Shown here in pieces: positions 33,174 through 42,319 of a stretch of 58,484 nucleotides of DNA. Every line of letters begins with the position of its first letter. Within the stretch, counting starts at the first letter, position 1. The stretch covers positions 1 to 58,484 of the forward strand of contig NZ_JADKRV010000015.1 of assembly GCF_015351025.1 (NCBI RefSeq), written 5' to 3'. Origin of the DNA: Curtobacterium sp. VKM Ac-1376 (GTDB taxonomy: Bacteria; Actinomycetota; Actinomycetes; Actinomycetales; Microbacteriaceae). The notes under the pieces are model-generated. The model saw only the letters and a program-made list of their open reading frames with translations. It did not search any database and was not told the origin of the DNA. The position numbers were made by a program, and so were the translations under genes.

Positions 33174-36100
33174 TCACACCCCCCACTCTCCGTTCTTGGA
33201 GCTGAGGCCGAAGAAGCGATCGAAGAAGGCGTCGAGCAGTCGAATCACACGCTGCTTCTTCTCACCGTGGCCGCCGTCTGCAGAGAACCGTGACACCGGC
33301 GGCAATACCTTGGTGATCGCGGTACCGCTGGTGCGGATCTGTCCGTCGCGGAAGGCTGCGTCGATGAAGACGCGAGTCTCGTCGGGTCGCAGCTGCTCGT
33401 CGATGATGATCGTCTCGAGCTCGGCCTCGCGCCTGGCGGCGATGAAGGCCCGCCATTCCTTGTCGATCTCGCCGTCCACGGAGAGCGAGTCGACGAAGTC
33501 CTCGATGAGGTCCTTCTTGTTGCGCAGGGTCGGGCTGGCGTCGACGGCACGAGTGATCTCCGCGCGGATCTCCTTGTCGTCGCCGTCCCCGCGCTCGTCG
33601 CGGTACTTCTGCACGAGCATGAGGATGTAGTCGACGTTGATCTCGACCTGCTTGATCAGCTCGATCTCGAAGACGACGTCGTCGTTGATCTGCTCCTTGT
33701 CGGCGCCCTTCTCTTTGCGGAACTCGGCATAGAGGTCAAGGTAGACGCTGCGGTAGTCCTGGCCCTGACGATCGGTGAGCAAGGCAGAGCCGTCGAACTC
33801 GTCAAAGGAAGTGAGGATGTTCTGTAGGCGCAGGATCGCGCCGAAGAGCTGGATGAACTGCTTCTGCGCGGCCTCGCCGATGATCTGCTCGCCCAGCGGG
33901 AAGGCGTTCAGCAGCTCGGTGACCTTCTCGGCGTAGTCGTTGTAGTACTCGATGTAAGGCTTGAGCAGCACGACGCCGCGGGCGTCCTTGTTGCCGAAGA
34001 GGGCGATGGCGTCGTTGGTCTCGTCCTCAAGGTCGCGGAAACTGACGATGTTGCCGTAGGTCTTGACGGAGTTCAGGATGCGGTTCGTGCGCGAGTATGC
34101 CTGGATGAGGCCGTGGGCGCGGAGGTTCTTGTCGACGAAGAGCGTGTTCATCGTGGTGGCGTCGAAGCCGGTGAGGAACATGTTCACGACGATGACGAGA
34201 TCGATCTCGCGGGACTTGAGCTTGAGCGAAAGGTCCTTGTAGTAGTTCTGGAACCGGTCGGCCGTGGTGTCGAAGGACGTGCCGTAGAGCTCGTTGTAGT
34301 CCTGGATAGCGTCGTCGAGAAAGGTCCGAGCGTCCATGGTGAGCGAGCCGGTGTCGAAGCCTTCCTCGTCGAGGGCACCGTCCTCGACGGCCTCGTTCGC
34401 GCCGTAGGAGTAGATCAGGCCGATCTTGAGGCGCTGGTCTGACGGCAAGCCCTCCTGCTGCAGCTGAAAGTGGTTGTAGTAGGTGCGCGCCGCACCGATC
34501 GAGGCGGTCGCGAATAGGGCGTTGAAACCCCGCACCCGTCGTTCGCCCAGCGTGTAGTGGTCGGCGCGCTTCGTCTTCTGATCGAAGTGCTCGCGCGTGT
34601 ACCGGACGATATCGGAGATGCGGCGCGGATCGAGCAGCACACTCTCCTTGTCGATCGCGGAGACTTGGCTGTCGTCGGGGCTGCCGACCTTGATGGTGTT
34701 GACGTAGTCGATGCGGAACGGCAGCACGTTCTTGTCAGTGATCGCGTCGACGATCGTGTACGTGTGCAGCTTCTCGCCGAACGCTTGCTCGGTGGTCTTC
34801 AGCTGCGGGTTACCGCCACTGCCGGAGTTCGACGCGAAGATCGGCGTGCCGGTGAAGCCGAAGAGGTTGTAGCGCTTGAACGCCTTCGTGATCGCAGTGT
34901 GCATGTCGCCAAACTGCGACCGGTGGCACTCGTCGAAGATGATCACGACGTGGCCGTCATAGATCGCGTGGCCCTTGTTCGCGCCGATGAACGTCGTGAG
35001 CTTCTGGATCGTCGTGATGATGATCCGTGCGTTCGGGTCTTCGAGCTGCTTCTTCAGCACCGCGGTCGAGGTGTTCGAGTTCGCGGCGCCCTTCTCGAAG
35101 CGGTCGTACTCGCGCATCGTCTGGTAGTCGAGGTCCTTGCGGTCCACAACGAAGAGCACCTTATCGACGCTCGGCAGCTTCGACGCGAGCTGCGCAGCCT
35201 TGAATGAAGTCAGGGTCTTACCCGAACCGGTGGTGTGCCACACGTATCCGCCCGCGGCGACACTGCCGAGGGTCTTGGAATTCGTCGCGATGTCGATGCG
35301 CTGCAGGATCCGCTCGGTCGCGACGATCTGGTAAGGGCGCATCACGAGCAGCATGCGGTCGGCCGTCAGCACGCAGTACTTCGTCAGGATATTCAGCAGG
35401 GCATGCTTCGCGAAGAACGTCTTCGCGAACGCCGACAGGTCAGTGATCGGCTTGTTTTGCGCGTCGGCCCACCACGAGGTGAACTCGAACGAGTTCGACG
35501 TCTTGCGCACCCGCTTCGAGCCGGCCGCCTCACTGAGGTGCTGGCGCCGGGTGCTGTTGGAGTAGTACTTCGTCAGCGTCCCGTTGCTGATCACGAACAG
35601 TTGCACGTACTCAAAGAGGCCAGAGCCCGCCCAGAAGCTGTCGCGCTGGTAGCGATCGATTTGATTGAAGGCTTCGCGAATGTCGACGCCGCGACGTTTG
35701 AGTTCGATGTGCACCATCGGCAGGCCGTTCACGAGGACGGTGACGTCGTAACGGTTCGAGCGGGCAGAGCCACCTTCGCCGACGCCGATCTCGTATTGGT
35801 TGATGACCTGGAGACGGTTGTTGTGGATGTTCTGCTTGTCAATCAACGTGACGTTCTTGATCGAACCGTCGTCGCGATTCAGTAGCTGGACGGCATCCTC
35901 GTGGATGCGCACCGTCTTGTCGACGATGCCATCGTTCGCGCCTGCGATCCGCTCAGAGAAGAACCGCTCCCACTCCGCGTCAGAGAAAGTAGTCGAGTTC
36001 AACGCCTCGAGCTGCGAGCGCAAATTCGCGATCAGCTGCGCCTCCGACGTAATCGGCAGGTACTCGTGCGCCTGCGACTGCAGCAGGCGTAGAAGCTCGC

Positions 36101-36224
36101 GCTCAAGATCCGCCTCGGACTGATATGAGGAGGATGCCGCAGCATCGGGGATGTACTCGGCAACCACCGTACTCTCGGAGGACACGGCGATCGGATCGTA
36201 CTTGCGCGGAGACAGCTCACTCAT
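33174..36224 (-). CDS. hsdR: type I restriction enzyme R subunit
   Basis: This is a 1,016-residue translocase/nuclease of a type I restriction-modification complex. The N-terminal nuclease has YDVTVLVNGLP...HIELKRR (D160, E174 and K176 as the PD-(D/E)XK residues). The motor has Walker A HTTGSGKT (330-337), DECH at 431-434 and a helicase C domain with FVDKNLRAHGLIQAYSRTNR near residue 710. The C-terminal helical part would bind the methylase. It is full length for the family. Its ATG overlaps the hsdS stop by 4 bases and it is the last gene of the minus-strand defence operon. Confidence 0.95.
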   Translation of the reverse strand: MSELSPRKYDPIAVSSESTVVAEYIPDAAASSSYQSEADLERELLRLLQSQAHEYLPITSEAQLIANLRSQLEALNSTTFSDAEWERFFSERIAGANDGIVDKTVRIHEDAVQLLNRDDGSIKNVTLIDKQNIHNNRLQVINQYEIGVGEGGSARSNRYDVTVLVNGLPMVHIELKRRGVDIREAFNQIDRYQRDSFWAGSGLFEYVQLFVISNGTLTKYYSNSTRRQHLSEAAGSKRVRKTSNSFEFTSWWADAQNKPITDLSAFAKTFFAKHALLNILTKYCVLTADRMLLVMRPYQIVATERILQRIDIATNSKTLGSVAAGGYVWHTTGSGKTLTSFKAAQLASKLPSVDKVLFVVDRKDLDYQTMREYDRFEKGAANSNTSTAVLKKQLEDPNARIIITTIQKLTTFIGANKGHAIYDGHVVIIFDECHRSQFGDMHTAITKAFKRYNLFGFTGTPIFASNSGSGGNPQLKTTEQAFGEKLHTYTIVDAITDKNVLPFRIDYVNTIKVGSPDDSQVSAIDKESVLLDPRRISDIVRYTREHFDQKTKRADHYTLGERRVRGFNALFATASIGAARTYYNHFQLQQEGLPSDQRLKIGLIYSYGANEAVEDGALDEEGFDTGSLTMDARTFLDDAIQDYNELYGTSFDTTADRFQNYYKDLSLKLKSREIDLVIVVNMFLTGFDATTMNTLFVDKNLRAHGLIQAYSRTNRILNSVKTYGNIVSFRDLEDETNDAIALFGNKDARGVVLLKPYIEYYNDYAEKVTELLNAFPLGEQIIGEAAQKQFIQLFGAILRLQNILTSFDEFDGSALLTDRQGQDYRSVYLDLYAEFRKEKGADKEQINDDVVFEIELIKQVEINVDYILMLVQKYRDERGDGDDKEIRAEITRAVDASPTLRNKKDLIEDFVDSLSVDGEIDKEWRAFIAARREAELETIIIDEQLRPDETRVFIDAAFRDGQIRTSGTAITKVLPPVSRFSADGGHGEKKQRVIRLLDAFFDRFFGLSSKNGEWGV

Positions 36225-37405
36225 GCTGCTGCCTCCTCGAAAGTCAGGAGTTTGTCCCGGTAGTACTTGTATTGCGAACGACGTGCATTAAGCTCGGCAG
36301 GAAGTCCAACACTGATGTCATGGACGAGCGCTTCAAACTTGTCGAGCGAATCGGCAATCTGCTTCTGATCAGCAAGGGAAGGCAGCGGCATCCAAATCTT
36401 CCCGAGAGCATCGCCAGACAATCGCTTCACCTTCGCACCTGTAATGAACGGCATTTTCTGCTTATGAAAGAGTGCGCTCGCAAAAAAGTGCGAGATAAAC
36501 CGCGCATCAGCGTCAGATCGAAAGATGTAGGCATCACTGCTTGCAACTGCAGGCACGTCGCCCAACCATGCGACGGACTTCCCGAGATCTTCCTCATTTT
36601 CCGACGTCGTCGCGATAAAGAGATCGCCTGGGTGCAAAAGCCTCTTCTTCAGCGCAAAGTCGGCACTTACGTACGACTTCGTCACCCGCGTACTAATTCC
36701 ATAATGTGTATAGACCTGTCCGTAATGGAACGCGGGAATACCTTCACTAACAAGGTCCTTTTTCTGCAATGCGCTACCCCGTTCAAATTGCCCCACTTGG
36801 GATAGGGGCACCCAGCCTGCGCGATCGATGCCACCGTACAAAGAGTCTCGGTAGTGCTCGTATTGCCGGCGGCGAGCTTCCAGCTCCGCTTCCAGCTCCG
36901 CTTCCAGCTCCGCTTCCAGCTGAGCAAACTGATCCAATACTCGCACGATCTCCCGCTGCACCTCGAGAGGCGGCACAGGTACCTCAAACCCTGAATAGGT
37001 ACCAATCCATTGCCGCGCATGATCCTGTGGCTCGTAACGGATCGTCTGCATGACGTAGTGGAGGTATCGCAAGCTGGCTCGCGCCGGGTTCTTCGGTGTG
37101 AGCATCTTCATAGCCGAGGACTTGGCCTTGAATGGGAAATCAACCCACTTGAATGCGGTCGTGAAGTCGTCGAAGATGATCGTCGGCATCGAAGCAGACG
37201 CAGGATAGATACCGTCAGTCTCGGCGGTTCGGCCAAGGATGAACGTCTGGCCCGCTGTGAGGACTGGTGTTGTGTATGAATCACTGTATTCGATGGAGGC
37301 GACGAGGTACTTCGTAGGCTGTTCATACGCGAGCAATTCACCAAGAGTAGCGAACTCAACACCATCAGGTGCTAGTTCCGCAACCAGTTCATCGACGCGA
37401 CTCAT
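36221..37405 (-). CDS. hsdS: type I restriction specificity (S) subunit
   Basis: This is a 394-residue subunit that decides the DNA target of the type I complex. It has two target recognition domains (about residues 12-140 and 198-345), each followed by a conserved helix: about 148-190 (VPPLEVQREIVRVLDQF... RRRQYEHYRDSLY) and about 350-394 (LADQKQIADSLDKFEALV... RRSQYKYYRDKLL). The first helix contains four consecutive LEAE units (about 163-177). In the EcoR124 family such repeats set the distance between the two half-sites. Base composition is more AT-rich than the neighbours, typical of transferred hsdS genes. It overlaps hsdM and hsdR by 4 bases each. Confidence 0.95.
   Translation of the reverse strand: MSRVDELVAELAPDGVEFATLGELLAYEQPTKYLVASIEYSDSYTTPVLTAGQTFILGRTAETDGIYPASASMPTIIFDDFTTAFKWVDFPFKAKSSAMKMLTPKNPARASLRYLHYVMQTIRYEPQDHARQWIGTYSGFEVPVPPLEVQREIVRVLDQFAQLEAELEAELEAELEARRRQYEHYRDSLYGGIDRAGWVPLSQVGQFERGSALQKKDLVSEGIPAFHYGQVYTHYGISTRVTKSYVSADFALKKRLLHPGDLFIATTSENEEDLGKSVAWLGDVPAVASSDAYIFRSDADARFISHFFASALFHKQKMPFITGAKVKRLSGDALGKIWMPLPSLADQKQIADSLDKFEALVHDISVGLPAELNARRSQYKYYRDKLLTFEEAAA
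36877..36924. repeat. 12-bp tandem repeat inside hsdS spacer helix
   Basis: The unit CTTCCAGCTCCG (plus strand) occurs three times perfectly and a fourth time with its last three bases changed. It encodes the LEAE units of HsdS. The copy number can change by slippage without loss of frame, which would alter the spacing recognised between half-sites. Confidence 0.9.
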
Positions 37406-38967
37406 GCCGTGCCCTCCAGATCAGCAACGATCTCGTCGATCGAGGAGCGGAGCTCTGCCTGCTGCGCGACGATGCGAGCGATCTCTGCGTTGAGTTCGGT
37501 GATATCGATGACGTCGCGGGTGTCTTCGGCTTCGACGTAGGACGACACCGCGATGTTGTAGTCGTTCGCGGCGATGTCCTCGTTGAAGACGAGCTTCGAG
37601 AAGTGTTCGACATCCGCGCGGTCCTCGAATGCGGCGAGGATGTTCTGCTGGTTGTCCGGCGTGAGCTTGTTCTTGTTGCCGCTGCGCTTGAACTCGGTCG
37701 ACGCATTGAGGAAGAGCACCGAGTTTTCGGCCTTCGACTTCTTGAGCACAATGATGCAGGTTGCGATCGTGGTGCCGAAGAACAGGTCTGGTGGCAGCTG
37801 GATCACAGCGTCGACGTAGTTGTTGTCGATGAGGTACTTGCGGATCTTCGCTTCCGCTCCCCCGCGGTAGAGCACGCCAGGGAACTCGACGATCGCAGCG
37901 GTGCCGTTGACCGCGAGCCACGACAGGATGTGCATCGTGAACGCGAGGTCCGCCTTGGACTTCGGCGCAAGCACACCTGCGGGCGCGAATCGAGGGTCGT
38001 TGATCAGTAGGGCGTCGGCGTCGCCCGGCCACTTGATCGAGTACGGCGGGTTGGAGACGATCGCCTCGAACGGCTCGTCATCCCAGTGGGCTGGCTCGAG
38101 GAGCGTGTCTCCGTGCGCGATGCTGAACTGCTCGTAGTTCAGCTCGTGCAGGAACATGTTGATCCGAGCAAGGTTGTACGTCGTCAGGTTGATCTCCTGA
38201 CCGTAGAACCCGCCGACGTTCTCCTTGCCGAGCACCTTCGCGAACGTGAGCAACAGCGACCCCGAGCCCGCCGCCGGGTCGTAGACCTTGTTCACCCTCG
38301 TCTTGCCGGAGACCGTGATCTTCGCGAGGAGCTCTGACACTTCCTGCGGCGTGTAGTACTCCCCACCGGACTTCCCCGCCTGCGACGCGTACATCTGCAT
38401 GAGGTACTCGTACGCGTCACCGAACAGGTCGATCGAGTGGTTCTCGAAGTCACCGAGCGGGAGCTCCCCGATGGCGTCGAGGAGCTTCACCAACTTCTCG
38501 TTGCGCTTCGCGACGGTGTTGCCGAGCTTGTTGCTGTTGACATCCAGGTCGTCGAACAAGCCCTTGAGATCGTCTTCGCTGTCCGTCCCAAGGGCCGAGC
38601 CCTCGATGTTTCTGAATACCGTTGCAAGGGTCTCATTGAGGTCTGGATCGTGCGGCGCGCGCTTGCGGACGTTCTGGAACAGTTCCGACGGGAGGATGTA
38701 GAAACCCTTCTCGTAAACCGTTTCACGGCGGCCGTGCTCCGCAGCCTCGTCCGGCAGGTCCGCGTAGGCGAAGTGTGTTTCGCCCGCCTCGCGCTCACCC
38801 TTGTCGATGTACGCAGCGAGGTTCTCGGAGATGAAGCGGTAGAACAGCATGCCGAGCACGTAGGACTTGAAGTCCCATCCGTCGACGCTCCCCCGAAGGT
38901 CGTTCGCGATCCGCCAGATCGTCTTGTGCAGTTCGGCGCGCTGCGCCTCTTTGGTAGTCGGTGCCAT
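37402..38967 (-). CDS. hsdM: type I restriction methylase (M) subunit
   Basis: This is a 521-residue N6-adenine methyltransferase. The N-terminal HsdM_N domain covers about residues 1-150 (TIWRIANDLRGSVDGWDFKSYVLGMLFYRF). The catalytic domain has motif I DPAAGSGSLL (230-239) for S-adenosylmethionine and motif IV NPPYS (306-310) for the target adenine. It starts at ATG 38967 with a perfect AGGAG 8 bases upstream. The frame is open without a stop into the upstream mcrC gene because of an apparent frameshift there, but the strong ribosome binding site shows that HsdM starts independently. The stop overlaps the hsdS ATG. Confidence 0.95.
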   Translation of the reverse strand: MAPTTKEAQRAELHKTIWRIANDLRGSVDGWDFKSYVLGMLFYRFISENLAAYIDKGEREAGETHFAYADLPDEAAEHGRRETVYEKGFYILPSELFQNVRKRAPHDPDLNETLATVFRNIEGSALGTDSEDDLKGLFDDLDVNSNKLGNTVAKRNEKLVKLLDAIGELPLGDFENHSIDLFGDAYEYLMQMYASQAGKSGGEYYTPQEVSELLAKITVSGKTRVNKVYDPAAGSGSLLLTFAKVLGKENVGGFYGQEINLTTYNLARINMFLHELNYEQFSIAHGDTLLEPAHWDDEPFEAIVSNPPYSIKWPGDADALLINDPRFAPAGVLAPKSKADLAFTMHILSWLAVNGTAAIVEFPGVLYRGGAEAKIRKYLIDNNYVDAVIQLPPDLFFGTTIATCIIVLKKSKAENSVLFLNASTEFKRSGNKNKLTPDNQQNILAAFEDRADVEHFSKLVFNEDIAANDYNIAVSSYVEAEDTRDVIDITELNAEIARIVAQQAELRSSIDEIVADLEGTA

Positions 38968-40221
38968 CGTGATGTCTCCTACGGCTGGCCGGTCGGTTCG
39001 AGGTGGCCTGGGCCGCTTGATCACCGTAGCGGGAGCACAGGACATACCGAGCGCGCGACGCGAGCCACGAAGCGTTTGCTCTGTGCCAGGAGCCCAGTTC
39101 CGTCCGCGTCGAGTGCCACAAATGTTCGCACCACCTTCGGCCCCTCGACGATGCGCACACTCGGCGAAACCGGAACCTGCGGCGTAGAGGAGCCACCCCT
39201 CCCCCAACCCGAACCTCCGGCAGTACGCCGCCATCTGGCACAGATCAGCGTTCGGGTATTGCCCGTGCTTCTCGACCTTGTACTTCACATCAATGCACGC
39301 TCGTACCTCTCCGTCGACGAGCCACACCAGGTCCGGCGCAATCTTCACCGTCCCCCCGACGTCGAGCGTCGACGCGTACTGAGGGACAAGCTCTCCCCCG
39401 TACGGCTTGAACGCCTCGCACAGAGCAGCCGACACGAAGTCCTCGAACACCGACCACATGTCGACGAGGAACCCTGACGCGACGACCGAGCCGGGGCGTT
39501 GCTCGACCGACGACCCCGACAGCACGAGGGACGCAAGAGCGAGCGTCGACGCGTACCGCGCGTTCCGTCGATCCGGCCGGACGACCGGAACCGGCGCCCC
39601 GACGGGGATTACCGACACTCCGTCGAGCACCCGCACGATCCGCCGCAGCGCCCCGAGCACATCGGCAGGCACACCCGGCAGTCGCAACAACCGCGTCGCT
39701 GCGGTCAGCAGTACCTGGTTCTCGGCGATGTCCTCGACGTAATCGTCGAACGACACCTCGACCGGGAGCGGCTGCCCACCCCGCCGCGTCAGCTGGTCCC
39801 CGATCCGCCACCGACCACGCACGAGCGGCAGCGCATCCTCCCGCGTGACGTACCCACGGAGCGGCCCTCCGGCCAACGCCCGCGAGGCCTGCCGCACGAA
39901 CGCGTGCGCCAATGCCGGCACGAGGTCATTGTCTTCCTCGAACCCGAAGTCGTCTTCGGTCCAGATCGCACTCCCGGCACGGGCGTACCCCAGCATCGCG
40001 AACAGCCGCCGCACCGGCGTCTTCGGCTTCAGCCACACCGTGTGCCCGGCGATCCGCACGACGCCGACTTTCCGGACACCACCCACGCGGTACTCGTCAG
40101 CGCCGAGCGTCGGCGCGACCGTTGCGATGTTCGCTGAGGCAAGACCGACCGCCACCGCGCGCGGCAGCCGGTGCACCACCGGCTGGTCCGCCTCCCGCAG
40201 CTCAATCGTCGACGGAAGCAC
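38968..40221 (-). pseudogene. mcrC: mcrC with apparent frameshift near the 3' end
   Basis: This is McrC, the nuclease partner of McrB. The N-terminal domain has YRVGGVRKVGVVRIAGHTVWLKPKTPV near residues 44-70. The nuclease core has APDLVWLVDGEVRACIDVKYK (D297, D311 and K313). After LLYAAGSG (residue 351, about 39170) the in-frame sequence becomes Arg/Gly/Cys-rich and runs without a stop into hsdM. In the +1 frame from the same point a normal-looking McrC tail follows (VRIVEG, FVALDADGTGLLAQ, RFVARVA) and stops with TGA at 39021. A single-base insertion around 39168-39175 explains both. The nuclease motifs precede the shift, so some activity may remain. The ATG at 40221 overlaps the mcrB end by 20 bases. 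Confidence 0.8.
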
Positions 40222-42319
40222 CTTCGGCCCCGTCCGCAGCGTCGCGCGTCGCCTGGCGACGCAACGTTGCCAGGCCGTACCGAGCCTCCAGGTCGACGCC
40301 TTCGCCGTAGTGGTGCTCCGCCAGGAGCGGCAGGATTTCGTACCGCCACACGTCCTGCAGGCCGGTTCCGGCGAGATCGCGCATCAGGAACGACGGCCCG
40401 ACCTTGGCGTCGTGGTCTTGGATCTGCGCGTTGAGTCGCGTCAGCAGGTCGGCACGATCGTCCTGGAGGCCCTTGGTCGCCGCCCAGCGTGACAGCACGT
40501 TCTGCACTGGCTCACGTTCCGGGTGCAGTTCGACGAATGCAAATCGGCGACGCATCGCGGCGTCCAGCATCGCGATCGAGCGATCGGCGGTGTTCATCGT
40601 GCCGATGACGAAGATGTTGCTCGGAAGGGTGAACGGCTCGTCGCTGTAGAGCAGGGAGATCTCGCTGTCCCGGTACTCGAGCAGGAAGTAGAGCTCACCG
40701 AAGACCTTCGCGATGTTGCCGCGGTTGATCTCATCGATGACCAGGAAGTAGTTCGCCTCCGGGTTGGCGGCGGCCGCGTCGGCGAGGCGCCGGAGCGGAC
40801 CCTTCCGGAGCGTGAAGGCGAGGTTGCCGCTGTCGTCGTTGGCGACGGGGCGGAAACCCTCGAAGAAGTCCTCGTACGAGTACGTCGGGTGGAACTGCAC
40901 GATGGTGGTCTCGCCGTCGGTGCCGTCCGTCACGTGCTTCGAGAGCGCTTGAGCCAGGAAGGTCTTGCCGGTGCCAGGAGGGCCGTAGAGGATTACCTGT
41001 TTGCGCCGCTCGATGAGGTCGAGGGTGTCCTGCAGCCAGGCCTGCGGCATGTGGAGGGAGTTGGCGAGCGACCCGATTACCTCTGGGAAAGCGGTTCGAA
41101 CGGTGCTCGGTTCCGGACTGGGTTCGGGCGACGGAGTCGGGTCCGGCTTTGGCCCAGGGACCGGAGCCGACTTCGTCTGCCAACGGCTCGCCAGAGGCTC
41201 GACGTAGTAGAGCGCCGGTCCTTTGGCTTTCTGCTGCAGTGCGAGAGTGATCTGCTGAAAGGCGGCGTCTGCATCGTCTTCCATCTGGCCTTCGACCTCG
41301 CCGGCGAAGGCGGCCCGGATCGCCTCACGGTTGTCACCGGACACGACCTCGCCGTAGACGCCCGGGTGCACGAGGTACAGCAGCTCGTTGCGCTGGGTCG
41401 GGAAGGCAGAGCCGGGGAGCGCGTTCACGAAGTCGCGCCAGGCCCACGGGTCTTCCAGAGCGTGCTCGCGCTTCTCAGCTGTCAGGTCGATCCAACGGAC
41501 CGCGCACTCAACCACGAGTGACAGTGCCTTGTAAAGCTGCACTGACATCGCGGTTCCCGGGTTGAATGACCACGAGCGGAACGCCGCGTCAATCTCCGTC
41601 GGGATCGTCACGGGGTGCTCCATGGCGTCAAGCAGGAACGAGACTCGCTCCCGCTTCTTGCGCTCCCCGGGGGTCTGCAGCGGCAGGATCTGCCAGCACA
41701 CGAGCTCGGCCATCAGCAACTTCGCGTCGTCGCTGGCATCCCGGAACTGATCGCCGAGCTTCGACAGGAAGTCCTCACCTTCCGTGTCCGGTTGCATGAG
41801 GAAGCGCTGGCGGAGCTCCTCCGCGACGTCTCTTCGCCACACCGAACGGCCCGGCGCGAACACGGAATCCAAGGCTTTAAGGCCTCGTTCGACGAAGAGC
41901 CGCTCGGTTGTGCGGATCAATTCAGCTCGCCAGTCCGGCGGAACAACCTCAGTGCGAAGGCGAAGCGCGCGGTCTTCCCGCTGCGCCTGTTGGAACGCAC
42001 GCTCTCGTTCGTTCAATGCGGTGCCGAACTCATCGAGGGACAGCCCAGGGCGCGCGATCTGACGGCCTTGCTCGGTGACGACCCACTCCCCCCGCCGTGG
42101 CTTCTCCATGAAGCCGGCATGCACCAGCGCAGTGGTGCCCCAGAGGAAGTCCGATTGGCCCTGAGGATCCCCACTCCCGTTCAGTTCACGCTCGTCGCCC
42201 TCGAGCGGCACAAGGGACTTGACGTGATCCCACACATCGAGGCGCCGAGCAGTACCGCGCTGGTCCAGGTAGCGCAGCGCGCCGCGAAGACGCTCGAGTC
42301 GATTCTCAGTACGAGTCAT
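40202..42319 (-). CDS. mcrB: McrB-type AAA+ GTPase
   Basis: This is a 705-residue motor of a type IV (modification-dependent) restriction system. Residues 1-100 look like a winged-helix Mrr N-type domain (WDHVKSLVPL, TTALVHAGFMEKPRRGEWVVTEQGR), and a helical region continues to about 380. A Pro/Ser-rich linker (about 385-405) leads to the AAA+ GTPase: Walker A GPPGTGKT (446-453), VQFHPTYSYEDFFEGFRP, Walker B FLVIDEINRGNIAKVFGE (525-542), and the McrB signature MNTADRS (575-581). The N-terminal part would recognise modified DNA. It overlaps the EcsC gene stop by 4 bases, so the two are co-translated. Confidence 0.93.
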   Translation of the reverse strand: MTRTENRLERLRGALRYLDQRGTARRLDVWDHVKSLVPLEGDERELNGSGDPQGQSDFLWGTTALVHAGFMEKPRRGEWVVTEQGRQIARPGLSLDEFGTALNERERAFQQAQREDRALRLRTEVVPPDWRAELIRTTERLFVERGLKALDSVFAPGRSVWRRDVAEELRQRFLMQPDTEGEDFLSKLGDQFRDASDDAKLLMAELVCWQILPLQTPGERKKRERVSFLLDAMEHPVTIPTEIDAAFRSWSFNPGTAMSVQLYKALSLVVECAVRWIDLTAEKREHALEDPWAWRDFVNALPGSAFPTQRNELLYLVHPGVYGEVVSGDNREAIRAAFAGEVEGQMEDDADAAFQQITLALQQKAKGPALYYVEPLASRWQTKSAPVPGPKPDPTPSPEPSPEPSTVRTAFPEVIGSLANSLHMPQAWLQDTLDLIERRKQVILYGPPGTGKTFLAQALSKHVTDGTDGETTIVQFHPTYSYEDFFEGFRPVANDDSGNLAFTLRKGPLRRLADAAAANPEANYFLVIDEINRGNIAKVFGELYFLLEYRDSEISLLYSDEPFTLPSNIFVIGTMNTADRSIAMLDAAMRRRFAFVELHPEREPVQNVLSRWAATKGLQDDRADLLTRLNAQIQDHDAKVGPSFLMRDLAGTGLQDVWRYEILPLLAEHHYGEGVDLEARYGLATLRRQATRDAADGAEGASVDD

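Noticed and set aside
37402..40221. A single McrC-HsdM fusion protein of 939 residues
   Set aside because: The junction segment is not protein-like, a normal McrC tail exists in the +1 frame, and hsdM has its own perfect AGGAG site. I treat it as two genes with a frameshift.
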